Assembly (NCBI GenBank): GCA_040414495.1
Contig: JBEDUI010000131.1
Span: forward strand, 1 to 41,045
Direction of reading: 5' to 3'
Length of the DNA: 41,045 bases
Source: DATAVB01 sp040414495
GTDB taxonomy: Bacteria > Actinomycetota > Actinomycetes > Mycobacteriales > QHCD01
Position numbers and translations under genes: made by a program. The notes below the pieces were generated by a model. The model was not told the origin of the DNA and did not search any database. It was given only the letters and a program-made list of their open reading frames with translations. Positions 1 through 8,236 of the stretch are shown here, piece after piece (positions within the stretch are counted from its first letter, which is position 1; every line of letters begins with the position of its first letter).

Positions 1-2
1 TC

Positions 3-305
3 GTGCTGGCCGGAGTACGGGAGCGTCTCAAACCGACCGGCTACTACGCGCTATCCACAGCGATGTACGACCCAGCCCGATCGTATGAGGACGCAATCTA
101 CAACCCGGACACCGGAATCGAGTACGCAGCGGTGTCCAATATGGATAGCGACGACACGATCCAGATCGACGGTGTCTGGTATCGCCCGAACCGCCGGCAC
201 CTCACCCCGGCCGCTCTTCGCGCCGAACTCGCCGCCGCGGGGCTAACTGTCGTCACGCAGGAAGGCGCACTAGGTGTGATGTTCAGGGACGTTGTCGCGG
301 TTTGA
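3..305 (+). CDS. Class I SAM-dependent methyltransferase, 3' fragment truncated by IS insertion
   Basis: This is the C-terminal part of a protein that starts upstream of the window; the first in-frame GTG at 3 is probably internal. The segment with YALSTAMYDP, the acidic stretch DSDDTIQIDGVWYR and the final LRAELAAAGLTVV is typical of the end of a class I SAM-dependent methyltransferase, where the last helix is followed by a beta strand. The frame reaches CTAG at 270-273 and then runs into the left inverted repeat of the IS481 element. The last ten or so residues (after EGAL) are therefore IS-encoded and the native C-terminus is missing. The substrate cannot be told. Methyltransferase is likely; exact family uncertain. 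Confidence 0.55.
   Translation: MLAGVRERLKPTGYYALSTAMYDPARSYEDAIYNPDTGIEYAAVSNMDSDDTIQIDGVWYRPNRRHLTPAALRAELAAAGLTVVTQEGALGVMFRDVVAV
270..294 (+). repeat. Left terminal inverted repeat of the IS481 element, with CTAG flank
   Basis: It pairs with 1369-1393 at 22 of 25 positions. The first four bases are the target CTAG; the element proper begins with GTGTGATGT. Confidence 0.85.
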
Positions 306-1389
306 GTTGATGTCGGCCTGTCGTTGAGACGGGTGAGGACCCCCGGTTGTGAAGTGGAGCTGTCTAGGAACCGCTTCAGCGACCGGAGGTCCTCGTGTCC
401 CACGCTAATGCTGCTTTGACTCCTCGTGCTCGATTGCGGCTGGCGCGTCTTGTCATCGAGCAGGGGTGGACCCGCGCCGCGGCGGCGAAGATGTTCATGG
501 TCTCCCCGCGCACCGCTGCCAAGTGGGCTGATCGGTATCTGGTCGAGGGGCCAGCTGGGATGGCCGACCGCAGCTCGCGGCCCCGCCGCAGCCCGAATCG
601 CACGCCCGAGCGGCTCAAGCGACAGATCGTGCGGCTGCGGTGGCGGCACCGGTTCGGCCCGGTGCAGATCGCCGGCCGGCTGGGCGTTGCGGCCTCCACG
701 GTGCACGCGGTATTGACCCGGTGCCGGATCAACCGGCTCGCCCGGATCGACCGGGCCGGCGGCGAGGCGATCCGCCGCTACGAACACGACCATCCCGGCT
801 CGCTCATCCACGTGGATGTCACCAAGTTCGGCAACATCCCCGACGGCGGTGGGCACCGATTCCTCGACCGCCATAAAGGAACGCAGAACCGGCGGGCCAC
901 CGCGCACCGCACCGGATTGCGCGGCCAGAACTATCGTGCCCTGGGCGGCACCGCGTTCGCGCACACCGTTATCGATGACCACTCCCGCGTGGCCTACGTC
1001 GAAATCTGCGCCGATGAAAAAGCCGACACCGCCATCGGTGTCCTGCACCGAGCCGTGGCCTGGTTCGCCGACCACGGCGTGAAAGCCGAACGCGTGCTGT
1101 CCGATAACGGTTCGGCCTACAAATCCCACGCCTGGCGCGAGGCTTGCACCGAACTGGGCATCACCCACAAACGCACCCGCCCCTACCGTCCCCAAACCAA
1201 CGGCAAAATAGAACGCTTCCACCGCACCCTGTCCGACGGCTGGGCCTACGCCCGCCTCTACAACTCCGAAACCGCCCGCCGCCAAGCACTACCGGGCTGG
1301 CTGCACTTCTACAATCACCACCGACCCCACAGCGCAATCGGAGGACAACCCCCGATCAACCGACTAACCAACCTGCCTGGACATCACAC
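274..1389 (+). mobile_element. IS481-family insertion sequence flanked by CTAG
   Basis: The left end (from 270) and the reverse complement of the right end (from 1393) match at 22 of 25 positions, including the CTAG on each side. The differences fall at positions 14, 19 and 21 of the repeat. The element carries one DDE transposase filling most of its length. CTAG lies directly outside both ends (270-273 and 1390-1393), which fits the known preference of IS481 for targets with a CTAG core. The bases next to CTAG differ on the two sides (A/G on the left, C/C on the right). The left end lies in a methyltransferase frame; the right end lies exactly at the helicase stop codon. Confidence 0.88.
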
Positions 1390-1393
1390 CTAG
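395..1393 (+). CDS. IS481-family DDE transposase
   Basis: Protein of 332 residues that moves the surrounding element by cut or copy at its inverted repeats. The N-terminus holds a helix-turn-helix (VIEQGWTRAAAAKMFMVSPRT, about residues 22-42, split here for description: start VIEQGW, recognition helix MVSPRT). A second DNA-binding part, with GPVQIAGRLGV, follows near residues 90-105. The rve-type catalytic core has the acid residues in HVDVTKF, SDNGSAY and NGKIERFHRT, a complete D-D-E triad. The tail WLHFYNHHRPHSAIGGQPP is typical of IS481. Length is normal and the frame is intact, so the element may be active. The TAG stop codon (1391-1393) lies in the target CTAG, not in the element itself. 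Confidence 0.95.
   Translation: MSHANAALTPRARLRLARLVIEQGWTRAAAAKMFMVSPRTAAKWADRYLVEGPAGMADRSSRPRRSPNRTPERLKRQIVRLRWRHRFGPVQIAGRLGVAASTVHAVLTRCRINRLARIDRAGGEAIRRYEHDHPGSLIHVDVTKFGNIPDGGGHRFLDRHKGTQNRRATAHRTGLRGQNYRALGGTAFAHTVIDDHSRVAYVEICADEKADTAIGVLHRAVAWFADHGVKAERVLSDNGSAYKSHAWREACTELGITHKRTRPYRPQTNGKIERFHRTLSDGWAYARLYNSETARRQALPGWLHFYNHHRPHSAIGGQPPINRLTNLPGHHT
1369..1393 (-). repeat. Right terminal inverted repeat of the IS481 element, with CTAG flank
   Basis: It is the inverted partner of 270-294 and overlaps the last codons of the transposase. The final CTAG (1390-1393) is a palindrome that gives a TAG stop on both strands. Confidence 0.85.
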
Positions 1394-3021
1394 CCCTCGG
1401 AATCCGAGGCCACGGACGAATCCGACGCTGCAGCGCCACGACCACGGCCGCTGCGCCGACGACGCCGACGGGGACGCTCGGCCGACGCTTCGGACTGCTC
1501 GGCGGCTACGGGCTCGGTCGCAGCCTCCTGACCCTCGACCGGCTGCCCGCCGCGGGTCCGGCGCCGTACCCGGGGGGTGGTGCGCCGCGGCCGCTCCGCA
1601 ACCTCCGGCTCGCGTCGGGCCGGCTTCTTACCGTGACCGCGGCCGGTCTCGCCCACGTCCTCCAACTGCTCGGCGTCCAGGCCGGCGCGGTCGCGCTGCC
1701 CGCGAGGGAGCTTCCCGGTCGCTTCGGCCGGGATGTCCAGGTCGGCGTACAGGTGCGGCGAACGCGAGTAGGTCTCGACTGGCTCGTCGAAGTCCAGGTC
1801 CAGTGCCTTGTTGATCAGCTGCCAGCGGGGGATCTCGTCCCAGTCGACGAACGTGACCGCGGTGCCCTCGCCGCCGGCCCGACCGGTACGGCCGATCCGG
1901 TGTACGTAGACCTTCTCGTCCTCGGGGCACTGGTAGTTGATGACGTGGCTGACGCCGGTGACGTCGATGCCGCGAGCGGCCACGTCGGTGGCGATCAGCA
2001 CGCCGACCTTGCCGCTGCGGAAGGCCCGCATCGCCTGCTCGCGGGCGCCCTGACCGAGGTCGCCGTGCACCGCCGCTGCGGCGAACCCGCGCTCTTCCAG
2101 ATCCTCGGCGACCTTGGCCGCGGTGCGCTTGGTCCGGCAGAACACCATCATCAGGTCGCGCTCGCGGGCCTGCAGAATTCGGGCCAGGATCTCGATCTTG
2201 TCCAACGCGTGCGCCCGGTAGATCAGCTGCCGGGTCTGCGGGACCGTGCTGCCCTCGTCGTTGCCGTGGGCGCGTACGTGGGTCGGCTGGACCATGAAGT
2301 TACGGGCCAACGACACGATCGGCGCCGGCATGGTGGCCGAGAAGAGCATCGTCTGCCGCTGCGTCGGCACGGCCGACAGGATCCGCTCGATATCGGGCAG
2401 GAAGCCCAGGTCAAGCATTTCGTCGGCCTCGTCCAAGACGAGGACCGAGACGCTGCGCAGGTTCAGGTGGCCCTGCTGCACCAGGTCCAGCAGCCGACCG
2501 GGCGTGCCGACCACGATGTCCACGCCGCGGCGCAGTGCGGCGATCTGCGGCTCGTAGGCCCGGCCGCCGTAGATCGAGAGGCAGCGCGCCTTCTTCACCG
2601 AGCCGGCCGCCTGCAGGTCACGGGTGACCTGGACGCACAGTTCACGGGTCGGCACGATGACCAGGGCTTGGGGGGTGGCGGCTTTTCCGCCGGGGAGCGA
2701 GATGCGTTGGAGCATCGGTACGCCGAAGCCCAGCGTCTTGCCCGTGCCGGTACGGGCCTGACCGATGAGGTCGTGTCCGGGCAATGCGATCGGCAGGGTC
2801 AGTTCCTGGATCGCGAACGTACGCTCGATCCCGACCTTGGCCAGCGCCTCGACGATCGCCGGCTCCACGCCCAACTCGGCGAAGGTCGGCGCGCTGTCGT
2901 TGACCGGGGCGCGGGCGGCCAGCGGCTGGAATTGCTCATCGGCCGCGGCGGTAACTAAATCGGTACGGTGCTCCGCAATGACCGCATCGGTCTCCGCGGG
3001 TTGTTCTGTTTGAGTGCTCAA
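1390..3021 (-). CDS. DEAD-box ATP-dependent RNA helicase (RhlE-like, Rv3211 type)
   Basis: Cytoplasmic helicase of about 543 residues that unwinds structured RNA in ribosome assembly or RNA decay. It has a full DEAD-box motif series: the Q-motif region (FAELGVEP...AIQELTLP), ARTGTGKT (motif I), PTRELCVQ (Ia), GTPGRLLD (Ib), DEAD (II), SAT (III), ATDVAARGIDV (V) and HRIGRTGRAG (VI). The C-terminal 130 residues are Arg/Gly/Pro-rich and low complexity, as in RNA-binding tails of this family. I chose TTG at 3021 because a GGAGAGAAGG sequence lies upstream; the frame stays open to 3183, so a longer N-terminus is possible. The stop codon coincides with the IS target CTAG. Its position next to the MiaE-like gene matches mycobacterial gene order. 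Confidence 0.93.
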   Translation of the reverse strand: MSTQTEQPAETDAVIAEHRTDLVTAAADEQFQPLAARAPVNDSAPTFAELGVEPAIVEALAKVGIERTFAIQELTLPIALPGHDLIGQARTGTGKTLGFGVPMLQRISLPGGKAATPQALVIVPTRELCVQVTRDLQAAGSVKKARCLSIYGGRAYEPQIAALRRGVDIVVGTPGRLLDLVQQGHLNLRSVSVLVLDEADEMLDLGFLPDIERILSAVPTQRQTMLFSATMPAPIVSLARNFMVQPTHVRAHGNDEGSTVPQTRQLIYRAHALDKIEILARILQARERDLMMVFCRTKRTAAKVAEDLEERGFAAAAVHGDLGQGAREQAMRAFRSGKVGVLIATDVAARGIDVTGVSHVINYQCPEDEKVYVHRIGRTGRAGGEGTAVTFVDWDEIPRWQLINKALDLDFDEPVETYSRSPHLYADLDIPAEATGKLPRGQRDRAGLDAEQLEDVGETGRGHGKKPARREPEVAERPRRTTPRVRRRTRGGQPVEGQEAATEPVAAEQSEASAERPRRRRRRSGRGRGAAASDSSVASDSEG

Positions 3022-3351
3022 CGAACGATCGCCTTCTCTCCATCGACGCGCCGACGTCGACGAGTTGGGTCGATCAAAACCGCGGCCTCGGGCGGGATCC
3101 TCGAATGGGACATCGCCACCGGCTGCGGGACCGGACTCCACGTTTGGCAACAAGCCGCGTCCGCGCACAAGAACAGGCGCCACTGCGCGCCATGATCTAA
3201 CTTCCGCACAGGGTAACCCAGCCGGAGCAGTGCTCCTGACCTGACGTGCCGTACTTCACGCGGAGCGCTGTGGTTCATCTCACGTCGGCGCTATCCGATC
3301 GTGCGCCAGGTAGTGTCCGCGGCGTAGCTGCCAGCGACCGAAGGAACATCG
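3022..3351. other. Gene-free stretch between divergent helicase and MiaE-like genes
   Basis: No convincing coding region, hairpin or clear promoter hexamers seen on either strand. It must hold the promoters of both flanking genes. The part from 3022 to 3183 is open in frame with the helicase and could be an N-terminal extension of it. Confidence 0.5.
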
Positions 3352-4005
3352 ATGCGTGACGAGCCCAGCCGCGACGCGGTGGTGGACCTGCTGGGCGTAC
3401 TGGCGTATGGGGAGCTGACCGCGTTCGACCGGCTGGCCGCCGACGCGCGCATGGCACCAACACTGGACGGCCGCGCCGCGCTGGCTTCGATGGCTGCCGC
3501 CGAGATCGGGCATCACCGGCAGCTGGCCGACCGGCTGCGCGAACTGGGTGTGGACCCGCAGGCCGCGATGGCGCCGTTCGTCGTACCACTGGACGCCTTC
3601 CACGACTCGACCCGGCCGAGCACTTGGCTCGAAGGCCTGGTGAAGGCGTACGTCGGCGACGGGTTGGCGGCCGACTTCTACCGGGAGATTGCCGGCTGGC
3701 TGGACGAGCCGACCCGCGACCTGGTCCTGGACGTCCTGTCCGATACCGGGCATGCCGCCTTCGCCGTACGGGAGGTGCACGCGGCGATCGCGGCCGACCC
3801 GACCCTGGCCGGCCGGCTGGCGCTGTGGGCCCGCCGGCTGCTGGGCGAGGCGATCGCGCAGGCGCAACACGTCGCCGCCGACCGGGATGCGCTGGCCGAG
3901 CTGATCGTCACCGGGACCGGCGACATCGCCGGCATCGGAGTGTTGTTCCGCCGGCTCACCGACCGCCATGCCGAGCGGATGAAGACCCTCGGCCTGTCGA
4001 GCTGA
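3352..4005 (+). CDS. Ferritin-like fold protein, MiaE_2-type hydroxylase-like
   Basis: Protein of 217 residues, almost all helical, with acidic and histidine residues placed as in the ferritin-like MiaE family: ELTAFDRL near residue 22, AAAEIGHHRQLADRL near 48-62, then DFYREIAG and VREVHAAI further on. True MiaE hydroxylates ms2i6A37 in tRNA through a di-iron centre. The actinobacterial branch is a conserved paralogue whose substrate is not settled, so 'hydroxylase' is family inference. ATG at 3352 follows a GAAGGAA ribosome site. The gene converges on the DUF3107 gene with only six bases between stop codons. The homologue in M. tuberculosis sits in the same place (Rv3210c). Confidence 0.8.
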   Translation: MRDEPSRDAVVDLLGVLAYGELTAFDRLAADARMAPTLDGRAALASMAAAEIGHHRQLADRLRELGVDPQAAMAPFVVPLDAFHDSTRPSTWLEGLVKAYVGDGLAADFYREIAGWLDEPTRDLVLDVLSDTGHAAFAVREVHAAIAADPTLAGRLALWARRLLGEAIAQAQHVAADRDALAELIVTGTGDIAGIGVLFRRLTDRHAERMKTLGLSS

Positions 4006-4011
4006 TCCGGG

Positions 4012-4236
4012 TCAGGCGATGAAGCCGACCCGGCGTCCCTCACCCTCGCCGATTTCGACGTACGCAAGCTTCGCTGCCGGAACGATGATCTTGCGGCCCT
4101 TGTCGTCGAGCAGGGTCAGCAGTCCATCGGTGGAGCCGAGTGCCTTGGTTACGGCCTTCTCCACCTCTTCCTGGGACTGAGCTGACTCCAGAACGAGCTC
4201 TCGCGGCGAGTGCTCGACGCCGATCCTGACCTCCAC
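4012..4236 (-). CDS. DUF3107 small protein (TB9.4-like)
   Basis: Conserved actinobacterial protein of 74 residues with no known biochemical role. It begins MEVRIGVEHSPREL, has a helix rich in Glu (SAQSQEEVEKAV) and ends with LAYVEIGEG and VGFIA, the standard DUF3107 layout. It is full length. The gene runs the same way as the upstream TetR gene and probably shares its transcript; the pair has the same order in mycobacteria (Rv3208A-Rv3208). Confidence 0.88.
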   Translation of the reverse strand: MEVRIGVEHSPRELVLESAQSQEEVEKAVTKALGSTDGLLTLLDDKGRKIIVPAAKLAYVEIGEGEGRRVGFIA

Positions 4237-4357
4237 CGCGGCCGCCTTTCTGGCTTGTTCCGCCGGCTCGCGCCGACGCTGCTACTGATGCACTCAGCCT
4301 AGCCGGATGTCCGTCAGCGCCGGCCGTGCGGTCGGTGCGCTGTCCGCGAACGAGCGC

Positions 4358-4996
4358 CTACTCCGACTCGTCCTGCCGCGGAAATGTCGAGATACCCCGC
4401 CAAGCCAACGCTTCAAGCAGCTTGACCGCCTTGCCCTTGGGCACCGCCCGGTCGCTTTGCAGCCACCAGCGGGCGGCCCGCTCGGAGATCGCAGTGAGGG
4501 AGATGGACAGCAGTTCGGCCTCGGGTCGGGGCAGGCCGGTGTCCGCGACGATCGTGTCGGCGATGGCCTGCATGCACAGCCGGTTCGTACGTTCGACCCG
4601 TTCGGCGACCGCGGGCTCGTTGCGCAGGTCGGTCTCGAACACCAGCCGGAACGCCCCGGGGTGATCGGCGCCGTCGCCGTCGACGAAGTCGAAGTACGCG
4701 CTGATCGCGTTGTGCACCCGGACCTTGTTGTCCGTGGTCACCTCGATGGCGGCCCGAACGCGGCGGATCAATTCGTCGGTGTGCTGGTCGAGCAGGGCCA
4801 GATAGAGCTCGAGCTTGCCCGGGAAGTGTTGGTACAGCACCGGCTTGGAGACCCCGGCTTTGGTGGCGATGTCGTCCATCGCGGCGGCGTGGTAGCCGCT
4901 GGCGGCGAACACCTCCTGGGCCGCGCCGAGCAGTTGCTTGCGCCGGGCCGAGCGTGGCATCCGACCGGTGACCGGCGTCGTGGGCGACACAGCCAT
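4358..4996 (-). CDS. TetR-family transcriptional regulator
   Basis: DNA-binding repressor of 212 residues. The N-terminal HTH is plain: RKQLLGAAQEVFAASGYHAAA... then DIATKAGVSKPVLYQHF, at about residues 16-55. A C-terminal ligand/dimer domain follows, including the region ISERAARWWL. ATG at 4996 is chosen because GGAGGTGGGC lies directly before it, although the frame stays open to 5266. The ligand is not predictable. Order and orientation relative to DUF3107 match Rv3208 of M. tuberculosis. No palindromic operator was recognised upstream. Confidence 0.9.
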   Translation of the reverse strand: MAVSPTTPVTGRMPRSARRKQLLGAAQEVFAASGYHAAAMDDIATKAGVSKPVLYQHFPGKLELYLALLDQHTDELIRRVRAAIEVTTDNKVRVHNAISAYFDFVDGDGADHPGAFRLVFETDLRNEPAVAERVERTNRLCMQAIADTIVADTGLPRPEAELLSISLTAISERAARWWLQSDRAVPKGKAVKLLEALAWRGISTFPRQDESE

Positions 4997-5286
4997 GCCC
5001 ACCTCCGCGGTTGATCGGTTCGTGCCGACCTTACCTGCCGGCTGCCACGGGGTCGCGGCAACGAGGGTGTGTTGCTTGAGTCCTGGCCGTCGCGAGCGGT
5101 GATCGCTGTATGTATCGGGCGGTCCGGCAAGGCAGCCCGGATGCGGGTGTCCCGCAGGATGAGGAGGAGCCGATACCGGTGTTGTATCGACTGTTCTTAC
5201 CAGTGACGACAACGCAGTCGGTCGTCGTCTGGGCGCCGCGCAGCAGGCCGAGGACTCAAGCGACACGCCCTTGTCTTACAGGTCGC

Positions 5287-6198
5287 TCAGCCGGGCAGCT
5301 CCTGGTCGGTTTCCAACGCGCCGGCGTGCAGGTCGCCGTACTCTTCGATCCGCTCTAGCACCTGCGCCGCGGTGAAGCTGGGTGAGCCGCCGGCCTCCAC
5401 CTCGTCCCAGGTCAGTGGGGTCGAGACCCGCGGCTGCGGGCGGGCGCGCAGCGAATAGACGCAGATCGTGGTTTTGGCCGTGTTGTTCTGGCTCCAGTCC
5501 ACGAACACCTTGCCCGGGCGTACGGCCTTGGCCATTTCCGCGGTGATGAGCTTCGGGTGCGCCGCCGCGAGCCGACCGGCCAGCGTCCGGGCGTAGTCGG
5601 AGGTGCGCCCGCCGGGCACTTCGCGGATTGGCACGCTGACCTGCATGCCTTTGGAGCCGCTGGTCTTGGGGTACGCCTCGAGCCCGTCCTTGGCCAGTTC
5701 CTCGCGCAGCAGGCAGGCAACCGTAGTGCATTCGGTGATCGTGGCCGGCGCGCCCGGATCCAGGTCGAACACCAACAGATCGGTGCCGCGGACCGCGCCG
5801 CGCGGCCCGACCGTCCACTGTGGTGTGTGCAGCTCCAGCGCGGCCAGATTGGCGACCCACACCATTCCGGCCAGATTCTCGATGACGACGTAATCGATTT
5901 TCTCGCGATTCATCGTGCTGCCCGGAACCGGCAGCCGGACCGTACGAATCCACTGTGGAGCATGGCTGGGCGCGTTCTTTTCAAAGAACGAGGAACCATC
6001 GACGCCGTTGGGATAACGGCGCAACGTCAATGGCCGGCCACGCAAATGCGGCAACATGACGGGCGCTATTCGCGAGTAATAATCGATGACCTCGCCTTTG
6101 GTGAAACCGGTATCGGGATAAAGCACCTTGTCCAAATTGGACAGCTGCAGGATGTGCTCGTCGACCCGCACTCTGACCCGCTCATTCGAAGGGCTCAC
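5287..6198 (-). CDS. ligD: LigD-type DNA polymerase/primase domain protein (NHEJ)
   Basis: Stand-alone polymerase module of 303 residues from the LigD family, which fills gaps or adds nucleotides at broken DNA ends bound by Ku. Visible features are the opening LSNLDKVLYPDTGFTKGEVIDYY region (residues about 19-41), the metal-binding acids in FDLDPG (D145, D147), TSGSKGMQ (about 179-186) and VFVDWSQN. In M. tuberculosis LigD, as I recall it, the TSGSKG motif is followed by Leu-His; here it is Met-Gln (Q186). There is no phosphoesterase domain. The gene starts 17 bases inside the end of the ligase gene, so the two are translationally coupled. Confidence 0.92.
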   Translation of the reverse strand: MSPSNERVRVRVDEHILQLSNLDKVLYPDTGFTKGEVIDYYSRIAPVMLPHLRGRPLTLRRYPNGVDGSSFFEKNAPSHAPQWIRTVRLPVPGSTMNREKIDYVVIENLAGMVWVANLAALELHTPQWTVGPRGAVRGTDLLVFDLDPGAPATITECTTVACLLREELAKDGLEAYPKTSGSKGMQVSVPIREVPGGRTSDYARTLAGRLAAAHPKLITAEMAKAVRPGKVFVDWSQNNTAKTTICVYSLRARPQPRVSTPLTWDEVEAGGSPSFTAAQVLERIEEYGDLHAGALETDQELPG

Positions 6199-7111
6199 GG
6201 ATCACCTCCCGTGGGTCCTTGTCGGTTCGAATTCCTTGGTACGTAGGGAAACGCAGTCGTCCGGCCGGTGTCCACTCGCCGAACTCGACCTCGACGACGA
6301 CCTGCGGCGCGCACCAGGTGACGCCGCGTCGCTCTGGCGTCGCCAACGGCTCGGTGAACGGGAATTCCTGCTGCCGCAAGGGTTTGAGCAGTCCACCGAG
6401 CTCGCGCAGCGCGGCCGTGGTCAACCCGCTGCCGACCTGGCCGGCGTACCGCAACCGGGAGCCGTCGTAATACCCGAGCACCAGCGAGCCGATCCGGTCG
6501 CTGGTGCCGGCCTCGTACCCGCACACCACAAACTCCTGCCGCCGCCACAGCCGTACCTTGACCCAGTCCGTGCTGCGGGCACCGGGTCGGTACCGCGAGG
6601 TCAACCGCTTGGCCACCACGCCTTCCAGCGCCTGGTCCCGGCAGGCCCGTACCGTGGCCGGGCCATCGTCGAAGACCGGCGGCACCATCCACTGCCCGTC
6701 GCCCAGATTGAGCCGTTCCAGGGTCCGGCGCCGTTCCCCGTACGGTCGGCCGGTCAGGTCCACGCCGTACAGCCGCAGTACGTCGAAGACCAGGTAGGTC
6801 ACCGGGGTAGTGGCCGCGGCCCGACGGGCCTGGGCCTCGTTCCGGCTGTGCATGCGCGGGGCCAATGCCGCGAACGAGGGCCGGCCCGCGGCGAAAGCCA
6901 CCACCTCGCCGTCGAGCAGCACATCGGCGCAGCTGCCGCAGATATCGGCCAGTTCGGGATAGAGGTCGGTGACGTCGCGTTCGCTGCGAGCCGACAGCCG
7001 CAGGCCATCCGGGGTGCGGTCGGCCAGGATGCGTACGCCGTCCCATTTCAGCTCGTACGCCCACTCCGGCCCCTCGGGCAGTGAGCTGGCGGTGGCGAGC
7101 ATTGGCCTCAC
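6182..7111 (-). CDS. ligD: ATP-dependent DNA ligase, LigD ligase module (NHEJ)
   Basis: Protein of 309 residues that seals DNA nicks at joined ends. The nucleotidyltransferase domain has the adenylated lysine in ELKWDGVR (K22), then LDGEVVAF, YLVFDVL and EGVVAKR. The OB-fold follows with DWVKVRLW and FVVCGYEAGTSDRIGSL. Length and motifs match the ligase third of LigD or a separate LigC/LigB-type enzyme. The overlap with the polymerase-domain gene, and ku on the other side of a 148-bp divergent intergenic region, argue for an end-joining role. ATG at 7111 is the only sensible start. Confidence 0.93.
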   Translation of the reverse strand: MRPMLATASSLPEGPEWAYELKWDGVRILADRTPDGLRLSARSERDVTDLYPELADICGSCADVLLDGEVVAFAAGRPSFAALAPRMHSRNEAQARRAAATTPVTYLVFDVLRLYGVDLTGRPYGERRRTLERLNLGDGQWMVPPVFDDGPATVRACRDQALEGVVAKRLTSRYRPGARSTDWVKVRLWRRQEFVVCGYEAGTSDRIGSLVLGYYDGSRLRYAGQVGSGLTTAALRELGGLLKPLRQQEFPFTEPLATPERRGVTWCAPQVVVEVEFGEWTPAGRLRFPTYQGIRTDKDPREVIREPFE

Positions 7112-7259
7112 CTACCCCATCCTGCCGGACTCTCACGTCGTAACGGGTTCTCCGCGCCGCGCAGTGTTCGTGTCGCAGACCGTGACCGCGCACTGGTTTG
7201 ATCGGCGCACTCTTGTCACGCTCGGCGACACGGGAGCGAGTTTGTGTCAGGCTGGCACC

Positions 7260-8231
7260 ATGCGCGCGATCTGGAAGGGTGCCATCTCCTTCGGCCTGGT
7301 GAGCATCCCGATCAAGCTCTACACGGCGACCGAGGAACGCGGCGTCGCGTTCCACCAGGTGCACCGCACCGACGGCGGGCGAATCCGCTATCGGCGTGTG
7401 TGCCAGATCGACGGTGAGGAAATCCCGTACGCCGACATCGCCAAGGGGTACGAGTTGCCCGGCGGGGAAATGGTCGTGCTCACCGACGAGGACCTGGCCG
7501 ACCTGCCGCTCTCCTCCAGCCGCGAGGTGGACGTGCTGCAGTTCGTACCGCTCGAACAGGTCGACCCGATCTATTTCGCCAAGAGCTATTACCTGGAGCC
7601 GGAAGGCAATGCGGCCAAGCCGTACGTGCTGTTGCGCGATGCGTTGGATCGCTCCGGAATGGTCGCCATCGTCAAGATCGCGCTGCGCAGCCGGGAGACG
7701 CTCGCGACGCTGCGAGTGCGTGAGGGCGTACTCGTGCTGGAGATGATGATCTGGCCGGACGAGGTACGCGTCCCGGAATTCGCATTTCTCGACGACGACG
7801 TATCGGTACGTGACCAGGAATTGCAGATGGCCGAATCGCTCATCGAGAGCATGGCCGGCGATTTCACCCCCGAGGAATTCACCGACGGATACCGGGAAGC
7901 ACTCGAAGCGGTCGTCGAGGCCAAGATCGAGGGCCGCGAGGTGGTCGCGCCGGAGGAGGCCGAGGACACCGGCGGCGAGGTGCTCGACCTGATGGCCGCG
8001 CTGCGCAAGAGCGTCGCCGATGCCAAGGCCCGCGGTGGCGCTCCGGCCGCTCAAGAAGAAGAAAAAGCACCGGCCCGTAAGGCGGCCAAGAAAGCCCCCG
8101 CGAAAAAGGAAACCGCGAAGAAGACGACCGCGAAAAAGGCCGCTGCTGAGGAGAAACCGGCGAAGAAAGCCAGCAAGGCCGCACCGCGTAAGACCGCGGC
8201 CAAGAAGGCAGCCGCGCGGCGTTCCGCCTGA
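7260..8231 (+). CDS. ku: Ku DNA end-binding protein (NHEJ)
   Basis: Homodimeric ring protein of 323 residues that threads onto double-strand ends and recruits LigD. It starts MRAIWKGAISFGLVSIPIKLY, the standard bacterial Ku opening. The core continues with RVCQIDGEEIPY, PIYFAKSYYLEP and GDFTPEEFTDGYREAL. From about residue 260 the protein has a long Lys/Ala-rich tail (KKAPAKK, KKTTAKK and similar), like histone H1. Such tails are known on some actinobacterial Ku proteins and affect DNA binding and threading. ATG at 7260 is used although the frame is open to 6969. It is divergent from the LigD modules, so both may be controlled from 7112-7259. Confidence 0.96.
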   Translation: MRAIWKGAISFGLVSIPIKLYTATEERGVAFHQVHRTDGGRIRYRRVCQIDGEEIPYADIAKGYELPGGEMVVLTDEDLADLPLSSSREVDVLQFVPLEQVDPIYFAKSYYLEPEGNAAKPYVLLRDALDRSGMVAIVKIALRSRETLATLRVREGVLVLEMMIWPDEVRVPEFAFLDDDVSVRDQELQMAESLIESMAGDFTPEEFTDGYREALEAVVEAKIEGREVVAPEEAEDTGGEVLDLMAALRKSVADAKARGGAPAAQEEEKAPARKAAKKAPAKKETAKKTTAKKAAAEEKPAKKASKAAPRKTAAKKAAARRSA

Positions 8232-8236
8232 GTACC

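Noticed and set aside
98..1285. Long minus-strand ORF opposite the IS481 transposase
   Set aside because: It is antisense to a clear DDE transposase, is Gly/Val/Pro-rich without domains, and results from high-GC codon bias.
1144..2958. 604-codon plus-strand ORF opposite the DEAD-box helicase
   Set aside because: It covers the helicase in antisense; the helicase has all family motifs and the plus frame has none.
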